Assembly (NCBI GenBank): GCA_017551425.1
Contig: JAFZLQ010000039.1
Coordinates: forward strand, 1-32,237
Source of the DNA: Bacteroidales bacterium
GTDB lineage: Bacteria; Bacteroidota; Bacteroidia; Bacteroidales; UBA932
DNA length: 32,237 nt
Direction: 5' to 3'
Positions within the stretch are counted from its first letter, which is position 1; each line of letters begins with the position of its first letter. Position numbers and translations under genes: made by a program. Under the pieces are notes generated by a model. It did no database searches. It was not told where the DNA came from and saw nothing but the letters and a program-made list of their open reading frames with translations. Positions 15,419-22,588 of the stretch are shown here, one piece after another.

Positions 15419-16186
15419 ATGGAATTTGTCGATACACATACCCATCTGGCCGACGAGGCGTTCGGCGCCGACGGAGACGCCGCAGTGCAGCGGGCGGTGG
15501 ACGCAGGAGTCACCCGCATGATCCAGGCGGACACCTGCCGCACCGAGCGGGAAGCCATGTACGCCCTGTCCGAGCGCCATCCCGGCGTCATGTTCAGCAT
15601 GGTGGGCCTGTACCCTGGCTATGTGGGCGAAAACTGGCGCGAGGAGGTCGATGCCCTGCACGCATGGCGCTCCCGCGGCCCCGTTGCCATAGGCGAAATC
15701 GGCCTTGACTACCACTACGGGGCAGACACGGCGGAGCTCCAGAAAGAGGCCCTGCTGGCCCAGTTCGAGATAGCCCGGGACTGGGACCTCCCCGTCAACA
15801 TTCACTTGCGAGACGCCACCGAAGACTGGTTCGCCATCATGGAAAAATGCCGCGGCATGGGCCTGAGGGGCAACCTTCACGCCTTCAGCGGCAGCGCCGA
15901 GGTGTTCGAACGCATGAGGCGCTACGGCGACTGGAGCGTGGGCATAGGAGGGGTGGTCACTTTCAAGAAGGCCCGCCTCGCCTCGGACGTGCTGCGCATC
16001 CCCCTGGACCGCATCGTCCTGGAGACCGACTCCCCGTACCTTGCGCCTACTCCCCTGCGGGGCACGCGCAACGAGAGCGCCAACATCCCCGTCATAGCCG
16101 CAAAGCTGGCGGAGCTCAAAGGAGTGACGACCGAAGAAGTCGCCCGCGTCACAACCGCAAACGCACGCAAACTATTCAATATATGA
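15419..16186 (+). CDS. TatD-family metal-dependent DNase
   Basis: A 255-residue TIM-barrel hydrolase. Metal ligands are all present: H7 and H9 (VDTHTHL), E93 (IGEIGLDYHYG), H129 (NIHLRD), H154 (LHAFSG) and D204 (ETDSPYLAP). TatD proteins are Mg-dependent 3'-5' exonucleases implicated in DNA repair or degradation; YcfH-like paralogues have the same signature, so the exact orthologue is not certain. Its stop overlaps the asparaginase ATG by four bases, so the two are translationally coupled. Confidence 0.92.
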   Translation: MEFVDTHTHLADEAFGADGDAAVQRAVDAGVTRMIQADTCRTEREAMYALSERHPGVMFSMVGLYPGYVGENWREEVDALHAWRSRGPVAIGEIGLDYHYGADTAELQKEALLAQFEIARDWDLPVNIHLRDATEDWFAIMEKCRGMGLRGNLHAFSGSAEVFERMRRYGDWSVGIGGVVTFKKARLASDVLRIPLDRIVLETDSPYLAPTPLRGTRNESANIPVIAAKLAELKGVTTEEVARVTTANARKLFNI

Positions 16187-17205
16187 ACAAAGTACTGCTC
16201 ATCTACACCGGAGGCACCATCGGCATGAAGGAGGACCCGGTCGACCAGACCCTGAAGCCCTTCGACTTCGGCAGCCTGCTGGAGGAGGTCCCGGAACTCC
16301 GCAAGTTCGACCTGCAGATAGATTCCTATACCTTCGACCCGCTCATCGACTCGTCCGACATCGAACCCGGGATGTGGCGGAAACTGGCCGGCCTGATAGC
16401 CTCCAGATACGGCTCGTACGACGGATTCGTGGTGCTCCACGGCACCGACACCATGGCCTACAGCGCCTCCACCCTCAGCTACATGCTGGAGGGCCTGGGC
16501 AAGCCGGTGGTGTTTACCGGAAGCCAGCTGCCGATAGGGCGCCTGCGCACGGACGGGCGCGAGAACCTGGTGTCCGCCGTAGAGATAGCAGGGTCCCGCA
16601 TGCCCGACGGAGCCGCTACGGTGCCGGAAGTCTGCATCTACTTCAACTCCCTGCTGCTCAGGGGCAACCGCAGCACCAAGGTCGATGCCGACGGCTTCGA
16701 CGCATTCCGCTCCCCCAACATGCCGCCGCTTGCCGAGGCCGGAATCGACATACGCTACAACCACGAACTCATACGCCGTCCCCGCTACGGATCGTTCAGG
16801 GTATGGGAAGACCTGGACACCAGCGTGTCCATCCTGAAGGTGCATCCGGGCATCACGGAAGAGGCGGTGCGCAACATACTCCTGGGCAGCGCCACCCGCG
16901 CCGTCATAATCGAGACCTTCGGATGCGGCAACGCGCCGTCGCGCGACTGGTTCCTGGACATAGTGCGCGAGTCCAACGCATCGGGCAAGATACTGCTCAA
17001 CGTTACGCAGTGCCTCCGCGGCACGGTGAACATGGACCTGTACGCCACCGGACGCGCACTTGCCCGGGCGGGAGTATGCTCCGGATACGACATAACCACG
17101 GAGGGCGCCCTCGGAAAACTTTTCTTCCTGATGGGCAAGAGCGATGATAATGAATACGTTAAAGCCTGTCTTGAGAACAACCTGCGCGGTGAAATATCAA
17201 AATAG
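16183..17205 (+). CDS. ansA: Type I (cytoplasmic) L-asparaginase
   Basis: Hydrolyses asparagine to aspartate and ammonia. The 340-residue length fits type I enzymes and there is no signal peptide. TGGTIGM (residues 9-15) supplies the first catalytic Thr, and HGTDTMAYSAS (86-96) the second Thr-Asp pair; VFTGSQLPIGRLRTDGREN and LNVTQCLRGTVNMDLYATG are typical of the AnsA group. The ATG overlaps the TatD-gene stop (ATGA), so the longer upstream frame is not used. No hairpin with a T-run follows before the exbB promoter region. Confidence 0.93.
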   Translation: MNKVLLIYTGGTIGMKEDPVDQTLKPFDFGSLLEEVPELRKFDLQIDSYTFDPLIDSSDIEPGMWRKLAGLIASRYGSYDGFVVLHGTDTMAYSASTLSYMLEGLGKPVVFTGSQLPIGRLRTDGRENLVSAVEIAGSRMPDGAATVPEVCIYFNSLLLRGNRSTKVDADGFDAFRSPNMPPLAEAGIDIRYNHELIRRPRYGSFRVWEDLDTSVSILKVHPGITEEAVRNILLGSATRAVIIETFGCGNAPSRDWFLDIVRESNASGKILLNVTQCLRGTVNMDLYATGRALARAGVCSGYDITTEGALGKLFFLMGKSDDNEYVKACLENNLRGEISK

Positions 17206-17208
17206 GTA

Positions 17209-17237
17209 TTGACTTATGGATTTTTTTTGCTAAATTG
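17209..17237 (+). promoter_or_regulatory. Probable promoter of the exbB-exbD module
   Basis: TTG (17209-17211), 19 bases, then TAAATTG (17231-17237). The spacing is the Bacteroidota standard; the -7 box is one T short of TAnnTTTG. The 51-base leader that follows (to 17288) is AT-rich with no Shine-Dalgarno sequence. Confidence 0.5.
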
Positions 17238-17288
17238 CACCGATTTCGCAAGGAAATTAATTTTAACTAATACATCATTTAACGTTTT

Positions 17289-18083
17289 ATGAAAAAGTTT
17301 TTCCTGTTTCTGGCAGTCGTCGGCGTAATGGCCTTCACTGCAAGCACCGCATCCGCTCAGGACGCACAGGGCGCTGACGCAACCGAGGTTGCCGCCGCCC
17401 CCGCAGAGATGACCGCAGCAGACCTTCTCGCCGGCACCGGTGAAGAAATCCCTCTCCACCAGGCCCTCAAGACCAAATTCATCGAAGGTGGTGCAGGCTT
17501 CATGTCCCTGATTATCATCTGCTTGATCATCGGTCTCGCTCTCTCCATCGAGCGTATTCTCTATCTCACCTTCTCCAAGTCCAACACCAAGAAGCTCCTC
17601 GAGAACGTCGAGAAGGCACTTGAGGAAGGCGGTGTCGAAGCAGCAAAGGACGTCTGCCGCGAGACTCGCGGTCCCGTCGCCTCCATCTTCTACCAGGGTC
17701 TCCTCCGTTACGACCAGGGCGTAGATGTAGTCGAGAAGACTGTCGTTTCCTACGGTTCTGTCCAGATGAGCGAAATGGAGAACGGCCTGAGCTGGATCGG
17801 CCTCTTCATCGCAATCGCCCCTTCACTCGGATTCCTTGGTACCGTTATCGGTATGATCAACGCCTTCGACGCCATCCAGGCAGCCGGCGATATCTCCCCT
17901 AACGTTGTCGCTGGTGGTATGAAGGTCGCTCTCATCACAACCGTCGGCGGTCTCATCGTCGCCATGATCCTCCAGGTGTTCTACAACTACATCCTCGCAA
18001 AGATCGACGGCCTCACCATAGACATGGAAGACTCTTCCATCTGCCTCATCGACCTCCTCACCAAGCACGGCGCAAAGAAATAA
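17289..18083 (+). CDS. exbB: ExbB/TolQ/MotA-family proton channel protein
   Basis: A 264-residue inner-membrane protein that with ExbD forms the proton-driven motor for TonB (or a Tol-like system). It carries a cleavable-looking signal peptide (MKKFFLFLAVV...ASAQ, to residue ~24) and an Ala/Glu-rich periplasmic segment before the first core helix (about 74-92), a known Bacteroidota ExbB layout. The two C-terminal helices (about 155-180 and 205-228) contain SLGFLGTVIGMINAFDAI and ALITTVGGLIVAMILQVFYN, the proton-path helices. First gene of a four-gene module; codon use appears strongly biased, consistent with high expression. Confidence 0.92.
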   Translation: MKKFFLFLAVVGVMAFTASTASAQDAQGADATEVAAAPAEMTAADLLAGTGEEIPLHQALKTKFIEGGAGFMSLIIICLIIGLALSIERILYLTFSKSNTKKLLENVEKALEEGGVEAAKDVCRETRGPVASIFYQGLLRYDQGVDVVEKTVVSYGSVQMSEMENGLSWIGLFIAIAPSLGFLGTVIGMINAFDAIQAAGDISPNVVAGGMKVALITTVGGLIVAMILQVFYNYILAKIDGLTIDMEDSSICLIDLLTKHGAKK

Positions 18084-18104
18084 TCACCCCATTCCAAGCG
18101 AATT

Positions 18105-18533
18105 ATGAAACTCAATAAAATAATCAAGTGGGGTATGGTGGTGCTGATCATCCTCAGCGTCGCACTCCTTATCTGGGGCTTCACCCAGGGATTCGGAGGC
18201 AGCGCCGTCGATGTACTGCTCTATTGGACCTACTTCATGGTCGGCCTGGCTGTCTTCAGCTGGGTAGTCATCGGCCTGATCGTAGGCACCAAGAACAACC
18301 CGAAGAGCCTTATCAAGATAGGCGTCATTCTGGTTGGCATAGCAGTGGTCTGCCTGATCGCCTACCTTCTCGCCAAGGGAGACCCCGCAATGGCCTACAA
18401 CGGGCCTGAAAAGAGCGCCCAGACGCTCAAGCTCACAGACACAGTTCTCAATCTCACATACTTCGCCGGCGCCGCAGCCATCCTGGCAATCGTAGTAGGC
18501 GAAATCCGTATGGCCATAGCTAGCAAGAAGTAA
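18105..18533 (+). CDS. Small four-helix membrane protein between exbB and exbD
   Basis: A 142-residue protein of four hydrophobic helices (about 8-28, 36-64, 70-92 and 112-133) with short loops and Lys-rich ends. I recognise no motif. Proteins of this size and topology sit between exbB and exbD in many Bacteroidales (recalled), so it is probably an accessory part of the motor complex; this is inference from position. It begins 21 bases after exbB and ends two bases before exbD, so it is surely co-transcribed. Confidence 0.8.
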   Translation: MKLNKIIKWGMVVLIILSVALLIWGFTQGFGGSAVDVLLYWTYFMVGLAVFSWVVIGLIVGTKNNPKSLIKIGVILVGIAVVCLIAYLLAKGDPAMAYNGPEKSAQTLKLTDTVLNLTYFAGAAAILAIVVGEIRMAIASKK

Positions 18534-18535
18534 TT

Positions 18536-19117
18536 ATGGGCAAGAAGAAAGTACCAGCAATGAACACCAGCTCGACCGCGGATATCGCGTTCCTGCTGTT
18601 GTGCTACTTCCTGATGACCACGACCATGGGCAGCCAGACCGGTCTCAGCCGCCGTCTGCCCCCCATGCCGGATCAGAACCAGAAAGTAGAAGACCAGAAG
18701 GTCAATCGCCGAAACATCATCCAGGTGAAGATCAATTCGGCCGATAGAATCCTTGCCGGTAGCGAGCCCATCGACATCAGCCAGCTTAAAGACAAGATCA
18801 AGGAGTTCCTTACCAACCCCGCCGACGATCCCAATCTCCCCGAAAAGGAGATCCTGGACATCGAGGGGCTGGGAGAGTACCCTGTATCAAAGGGTATCAT
18901 CTCGCTCCAGAACGACCGTGGTACCAGTTACCAGGCATACATCGCAGTCCAGAACGAACTCGTCAAAGCCGTCAACGAGCTCCGCGACGAATTCTCGCGC
19001 AAGCAGTACGGCAAGCTGTTCATGCAGCTCGACGAGGACACCCAGGGCATAGTCAAGAAGGTTATCCCTCAGTACATTTCCGAGGCGGAACCTAAGGATG
19101 TAGGCCGTAAGAGATAA
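18536..19117 (+). CDS. exbD: ExbD/TolR-family biopolymer transport protein (first copy)
   Basis: A 193-residue bitopic protein: cytoplasmic start MGKKKVPAMNTSSTADIAF, a single transmembrane helix (about 14-33) with the proton-accepting Asp at 16, and a periplasmic domain to the end. It is longer than a standard ExbD (~140) and has an insert around LTNPADDPNLPEKEILDIEGLG, typical of the first of two ExbD copies in Bacteroidales. It pairs with the second copy at 19136; the two may form a hetero-dimer inside the ExbB pentamer (inference). Confidence 0.9.
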   Translation: MGKKKVPAMNTSSTADIAFLLLCYFLMTTTMGSQTGLSRRLPPMPDQNQKVEDQKVNRRNIIQVKINSADRILAGSEPIDISQLKDKIKEFLTNPADDPNLPEKEILDIEGLGEYPVSKGIISLQNDRGTSYQAYIAVQNELVKAVNELRDEFSRKQYGKLFMQLDEDTQGIVKKVIPQYISEAEPKDVGRKR

Positions 19118-19121
19118 AAAC

Positions 19122-19127
19122 AGGAGG
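19122..19127 (+). promoter_or_regulatory. Perfect Shine-Dalgarno sequence before the second exbD
   Basis: AGGAGG with 8 bases to the ATG at 19136. This is the optimal spacing. No other gene in the window that I examined has such a site, and Bacteroidota rarely rely on one. Confidence 0.6.
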
Positions 19128-19135
19128 ATACAGTT

Positions 19136-19606
19136 ATGTCAAAATTTGGTGGAAGCAACAATAAGAAAGAGGTGCCGGCGATGACCAGCAGCTCCCTTTC
19201 CGATATCGTTTTCATGCTCCTGTTCTTCTTCATGGTCACCACGCAGATGCGCGAAACCGAGAACAAGGTTGTAGTCAAGATCCCCGAGGCGTCCGAGGTT
19301 GTAAAGCTCGAGCGCAAGGATCTCAACTCCTACATCAATATCGGTACGCCTATCAAGTCTCTGCAGGCTATGTACGGAACGGAAGCCCGTATCCAGCTGA
19401 ATGACTCCTTCAAGACCACAGACGACATCCGCGACTTCGTGGCTGCCGAGCGTGAGTCAAAGAGCGAGCAGGACCGTCAGTTCATGACCATCAGCATCAG
19501 GGCAGACCAGGACGTCCGAATGGGTATCATCACCGACGTAAAGCAGGAGCTCAGACGATGCTCCGCGCTTAAGATAATGTACTCAGCACGCAAGGGCGGT
19601 AAATAA
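19136..19606 (+). CDS. exbD: ExbD/TolR-family biopolymer transport protein (second copy)
   Basis: A 156-residue ExbD. The N-terminus (MSKFGGSNNKKEVPAMTSSSLSDIVFMLLFFFMVTTQM) has the transmembrane Asp at 23 and closely resembles the first copy there, but the periplasmic domains differ. The C-terminus (MTISIRADQDVRMGIITDVKQELRRCSALKIMYSARKGGK) is the usual ExbD/TolR fold. Last gene of the module, followed by a strong terminator. Confidence 0.92.
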   Translation: MSKFGGSNNKKEVPAMTSSSLSDIVFMLLFFFMVTTQMRETENKVVVKIPEASEVVKLERKDLNSYINIGTPIKSLQAMYGTEARIQLNDSFKTTDDIRDFVAAERESKSEQDRQFMTISIRADQDVRMGIITDVKQELRRCSALKIMYSARKGGK

Positions 19607-19630
19607 ACCGGCCGCCCAATCGTTCAGATG

Positions 19631-19661
19631 AGCAGCCCCCTTCACAGAGGGCTGCTTTTTT
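19631..19661 (+). terminator. Rho-independent terminator of the exb module
   Basis: AGCAGCCC (19631-19638) pairs perfectly with GGGCTGCT (19649-19656), with a 10-base loop and T at 19656-19661. It separates the exb genes from asnS. Confidence 0.85.
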
Positions 19662-19677
19662 AAAGGATTGATAATCA

Positions 19678-21078
19678 ATGGAAATCATTCGCAAGAAAGT
19701 GAAGGACCTGCTGGAAATGCAGGCAGGAAGTGAGGTTCTGGCCAAAGGTTGGGTCAGGACCAAGAGGGGCAACAAAGAAATAGCGTTCATCGCACTCAAC
19801 GACGGCTCCACAATAAAGAACATCCAGATAGTCATGGACAAGACTCCGGAGACGGAGCCCGTCCTGGCCCGAATCAGCACCGGCAGCTGCATCGGCGTGG
19901 AAGGCACGCTGGTGGAGTCCATCGGCAGCGGCCAGGCGGTTGAGATCAAGGCCTCCAAAGTGACGGTCTATGGCGAGTGCGACCCCATGCGCTATCCGCT
20001 CCAGAAGAAAGACACGTCTTTCGAGTACCTGCGCAGCGTCGCCCACATGCGTCCCAGGACCAACACCTTCGGCGCAGTGCTCAGGCTCCGCAGCCAGATG
20101 GCCTTTGCTATTCACGAATTCTTCCATTCCCGCGGTTTCGTGTACCTCAACACCCCGCTCATCACCGCCGCGGACGCAGAGGGAGCCGGCCAGATGTTCC
20201 AGGTGACGACTCTCGACCTCGCCAATGTCCCCCTCAACAAGAAGGGCCAGCCCGACTACACCAAGGACTTCTTCGGCAAGCAGACCAGCCTTACGGTGAG
20301 CGGCCAGCTGGAGGGTGAGCTGGGAGCCACCGCACTCGGCGAGATCTATACCTTCGGTCCCACTTTCCGCGCAGAGAATTCCAACACGCCGCGCCACCTT
20401 GCGGAGTTCTGGATGATCGAGCCGGAAATGGCCTTCTACGACCTCAAGGACAATATGGACCTGGCTGAGGAATTCATCAAGCATCTGGTTCGCTATGCCC
20501 TGGAGAACTGCTACGACGACGTGAAGTTCCTCAACGACCGCTACGATCCCGAGCTCATCGAGCGCCTTCAGGGCGTGGTGGATACCGAGTTCGTGCGCCT
20601 GGAGTACACCGAGGGTATCAAGATCCTTGAGCAGGCCAAGGCGGACGGGGTGCAGTTCGAGTATCCTGTGTTCTGGGGGGCGGACCTCCAGAGCGAGCAC
20701 GAGAGGTATCTTGTGGAGCAGCATTTCCGCAAGCCCGTTATACTCACCGGCTATCCCAAGGACATCAAGGCTTTCTACATGAAGCAGAACGAGGACGGGA
20801 AGACCGTTCGCGCCATGGACGTTCTCTTCCCGAAGATCGGGGAGATTATCGGCGGCAGCGAGCGTGAGGCCGACCTTGCAAAGCTTGAGGCGCGTATCGA
20901 CGAGCTCGGAATGAGCCGCCGCAACCTCGAGTGGTACATAGACACCCGCCGCTTCGGTACCTGCCCTCACAGCGGCTTCGGCCTCGGCTTCGAGAGACTC
21001 CTCCTCTTCGTTACCGGAATGCAGAACATCCGCGACGTCATTCCTTTCCCTCGCACTCCGAAGAACGCTGAATTCTAG
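19678..21078 (+). CDS. asnS: Asparaginyl-tRNA synthetase
   Basis: Charges tRNA-Asn with asparagine. The 466-residue length is standard. Residues ~18-105 are the OB-fold anticodon-binding domain ([22 protein letters not shown]). The class II core has motif 2 in [30 protein letters not shown] and motif 3 in [29 protein letters not shown]. The ATG lies in a 13-base near-palindrome (ATTGATAATCAAT). No -7 element of the usual kind was found in the 16 bases between the terminator and the start. Confidence 0.96.
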   Translation: MEIIRKKVKDLLEMQAGSEVLAKGWVRTKRGNKEIAFIALNDGSTIKNIQIVMDKTPETEPVLARISTGSCIGVEGTLVESIGSGQAVEIKASKVTVYGECDPMRYPLQKKDTSFEYLRSVAHMRPRTNTFGAVLRLRSQMAFAIHEFFHSRGFVYLNTPLITAADAEGAGQMFQVTTLDLANVPLNKKGQPDYTKDFFGKQTSLTVSGQLEGELGATALGEIYTFGPTFRAENSNTPRHLAEFWMIEPEMAFYDLKDNMDLAEEFIKHLVRYALENCYDDVKFLNDRYDPELIERLQGVVDTEFVRLEYTEGIKILEQAKADGVQFEYPVFWGADLQSEHERYLVEQHFRKPVILTGYPKDIKAFYMKQNEDGKTVRAMDVLFPKIGEIIGGSEREADLAKLEARIDELGMSRRNLEWYIDTRRFGTCPHSGFGLGFERLLLFVTGMQNIRDVIPFPRTPKNAEF

Positions 21079-21087
21079 AAGTATGAC

Positions 21088-21225
21088 GCTGGTTTTTAGC
21101 ACTTACTCTCTGAAAACTACGGCCGCAAGCGGCCTATCCCTCCCACAGCTTTCAGCTGCGGGCCCCTCCCACTCACGACTGCGTGGGCGCAGACGGTTTT
21201 CAGAGAGTAAGTGCTAAAAACCAGC
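21088..21225. repeat. 138-bp inverted-repeat element with internal hairpins
   Basis: The arms 21088-21117 and 21196-21225 are 30-base perfect inverted repeats (GCTGGTTTTTAGCAC... versus ...GTGCTAAAAACCAGC). The 78-base interior holds three smaller hairpins: GGCCGC-AA-GCGGCC (21121-21134), CAGCT-TTC-AGCTG (21146-21158) and CACG-ACTG-CGTG (21174-21185). They are separated by two copies of CCCTCCCA (21138 and 21164). No open frame of note and no T-run, so it is not a simple terminator. It could be a MITE-like element or a structured RNA. No target-site duplication is obvious. Confidence 0.8.
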
Positions 21226-21253
21226 TGCCGATATTTATAATTAAAGTATTGTA

Positions 21254-21877
21254 ATGCTAGTAATTGGTATAGCCGGAGGATCAGGGTCCGGCAAGACTAC
21301 GGTGGTGAGAGCCATCACCGAGCAGCTCGAAGGCAAGAAAGTGGTCGTAATCCCCCAGGATTCGTACTACAAAGACTCCAGCGACCTCACAGACGAGGAG
21401 AAGAGGGTCCACAATTTCGACCATCCGGATTCCATCGAGTGGGATCTGCTCTGCAACCAGCTCAGGGACCTCAAAAACGGCAAGAGCGTTCAGCAGCCGG
21501 TGTATTCGTTCATCTCATGCACCCGCTCCAAGACCGAGACAAAGCTCGTGGAGCCGGCGGACATCATCATCATCGAGGGTATCCTCATCTTCACCTGCAA
21601 GAAGCTGCGTGACCAGATGGATATCAAGATCTTCGTCGATGCAGACGATGACGACCGCCTGATGCGCGTCATCGAGCGCGACATCTGCGAGCGCGGGAAG
21701 GACGTCCACTGGGTCATTGAGCGCTACAGCCGCACCGTTAAGCCGATGTACCTCCAGTTCATCGAGCCGAGCAAGCGCTACGCAGACATCATCATCCCCC
21801 AGGGAGGTCACAACAAGGTGGCTATCGACATCATCACCGCCACCGTGGAGAAGTCACTGGAGAAAATCAACAAGTAA
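21254..21877 (+). CDS. udk: Uridine/cytidine kinase
   Basis: Phosphorylates uridine and cytidine in pyrimidine salvage. A 207-residue protein with the Walker A loop GGSGSGKTT at residues 8-16, the DSYYKD nucleoside-site segment (about 37-42), FDHPDSIEWDLL and the IIEGILIF strand with the catalytic region. IFVDADDDDRLMRVIERDICERG is the lid. It starts 28 bases after the inverted-repeat element; its promoter is not clear (AT-rich gatatttataattaaag only). Its stop codon directly abuts the TTG start of the next gene. Confidence 0.95.
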   Translation: MLVIGIAGGSGSGKTTVVRAITEQLEGKKVVVIPQDSYYKDSSDLTDEEKRVHNFDHPDSIEWDLLCNQLRDLKNGKSVQQPVYSFISCTRSKTETKLVEPADIIIIEGILIFTCKKLRDQMDIKIFVDADDDDRLMRVIERDICERGKDVHWVIERYSRTVKPMYLQFIEPSKRYADIIIPQGGHNKVAIDIITATVEKSLEKINK

Positions 21878-22588
21878 TTGAAAAAAGAGGACAGGGCAGG
21901 AATCTATACCACCGTGATACTTCATCTTGCGGTGCTTATAGTCCTGCTCGCAACCTCTTTGGGTTTCTCGCTGCAGACGGAGAACTCCTTCGTGCTGGAT
22001 TTCAGCAAATTGGAGGAGCTGGAGCGTCTGCAGGCCGAGGTTGACCGCCTCAAGGAGGAGGCGGAGTTCCAGCAGGCCATAAGCGAGCGGCTGGAACGGG
22101 AGCTCGGCGCGGCGGGGGTGAGCGTGCGCAACGTCGCGGTTGACCGTGCGTCGCTCAAAGACGACCGCGGCACCGATGCAGACCAGCTCTACAAAGACGC
22201 AGAGCGCCTCGCCCGTGAGCTCCAGGGCGGATTCGAGGTTCCGGACGACGGGTTCTCCGCCGCGGTGCCGGACAAATCATCGCAACAGAAGGAAGACAGG
22301 AAGTACAGCGGCCCTTCGGTGGTGTCCTATTATCTTGAGGGACGCAAGGCCAGCAAACTGTCCATTCCGGCCTACCGCTGCATGGGAGCGGGAGAGGTGA
22401 CCGTGCTCATTACGGTGGACAATTCGGGTACCGTGGTGGCCGCGAAGGTTGACGAGGGCGTCTCCAGCACAGACGGCTGCCTGCGTTCATTCGCCATACG
22501 CGCGGCGCGCCTCAGCCGGTTCTCGGCAGACCCCAAGGCCCCGGCCCGGCAGGCGGGAAATATAGTCTATAAGTTTATCGCGCAGTAA
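21878..22588 (+). CDS. Energy-transducer TonB-like protein (TTG start)
   Basis: A 236-residue protein: N-terminal transmembrane helix (about 10-30), a coiled coil (about 43-75, LEELERLQAEVDRLKEEAEF), a low-complexity linker and a C-terminal TonB-type domain (about 150-236: GEVTVLITVDNSGTVVAAKVDEG...SFAIRAARLSRFSAD). It lacks the Pro-rich stretch of classic TonB. Two Cys (YRCMG and TDGCLR) may form a disulphide, as in other Bacteroidales homologues. The start must be TTG at 21878, immediately after the udk TAA, since the first in-frame ATG comes only in the C-terminal domain. It probably couples with an ExbB/ExbD pair such as that 2 kb upstream. Its last 14 bases overlap the convergent S41 gene. 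Confidence 0.8.
   Translation: MKKEDRAGIYTTVILHLAVLIVLLATSLGFSLQTENSFVLDFSKLEELERLQAEVDRLKEEAEFQQAISERLERELGAAGVSVRNVAVDRASLKDDRGTDADQLYKDAERLARELQGGFEVPDDGFSAAVPDKSSQQKEDRKYSGPSVVSYYLEGRKASKLSIPAYRCMGAGEVTVLITVDNSGTVVAAKVDEGVSSTDGCLRSFAIRAARLSRFSADPKAPARQAGNIVYKFIAQ

Noticed and set aside
16183..21078. Asparagine metabolism cluster (ansA near asnS)
   Set aside because: A complete exb module and a strong terminator separate the two genes, so proximity is probably chance.
21079..21253. tRNA gene or riboswitch in the asnS-udk gap
   Set aside because: No cloverleaf, T-loop or known riboswitch core; the structure is dominated by the long perfect inverted repeat.
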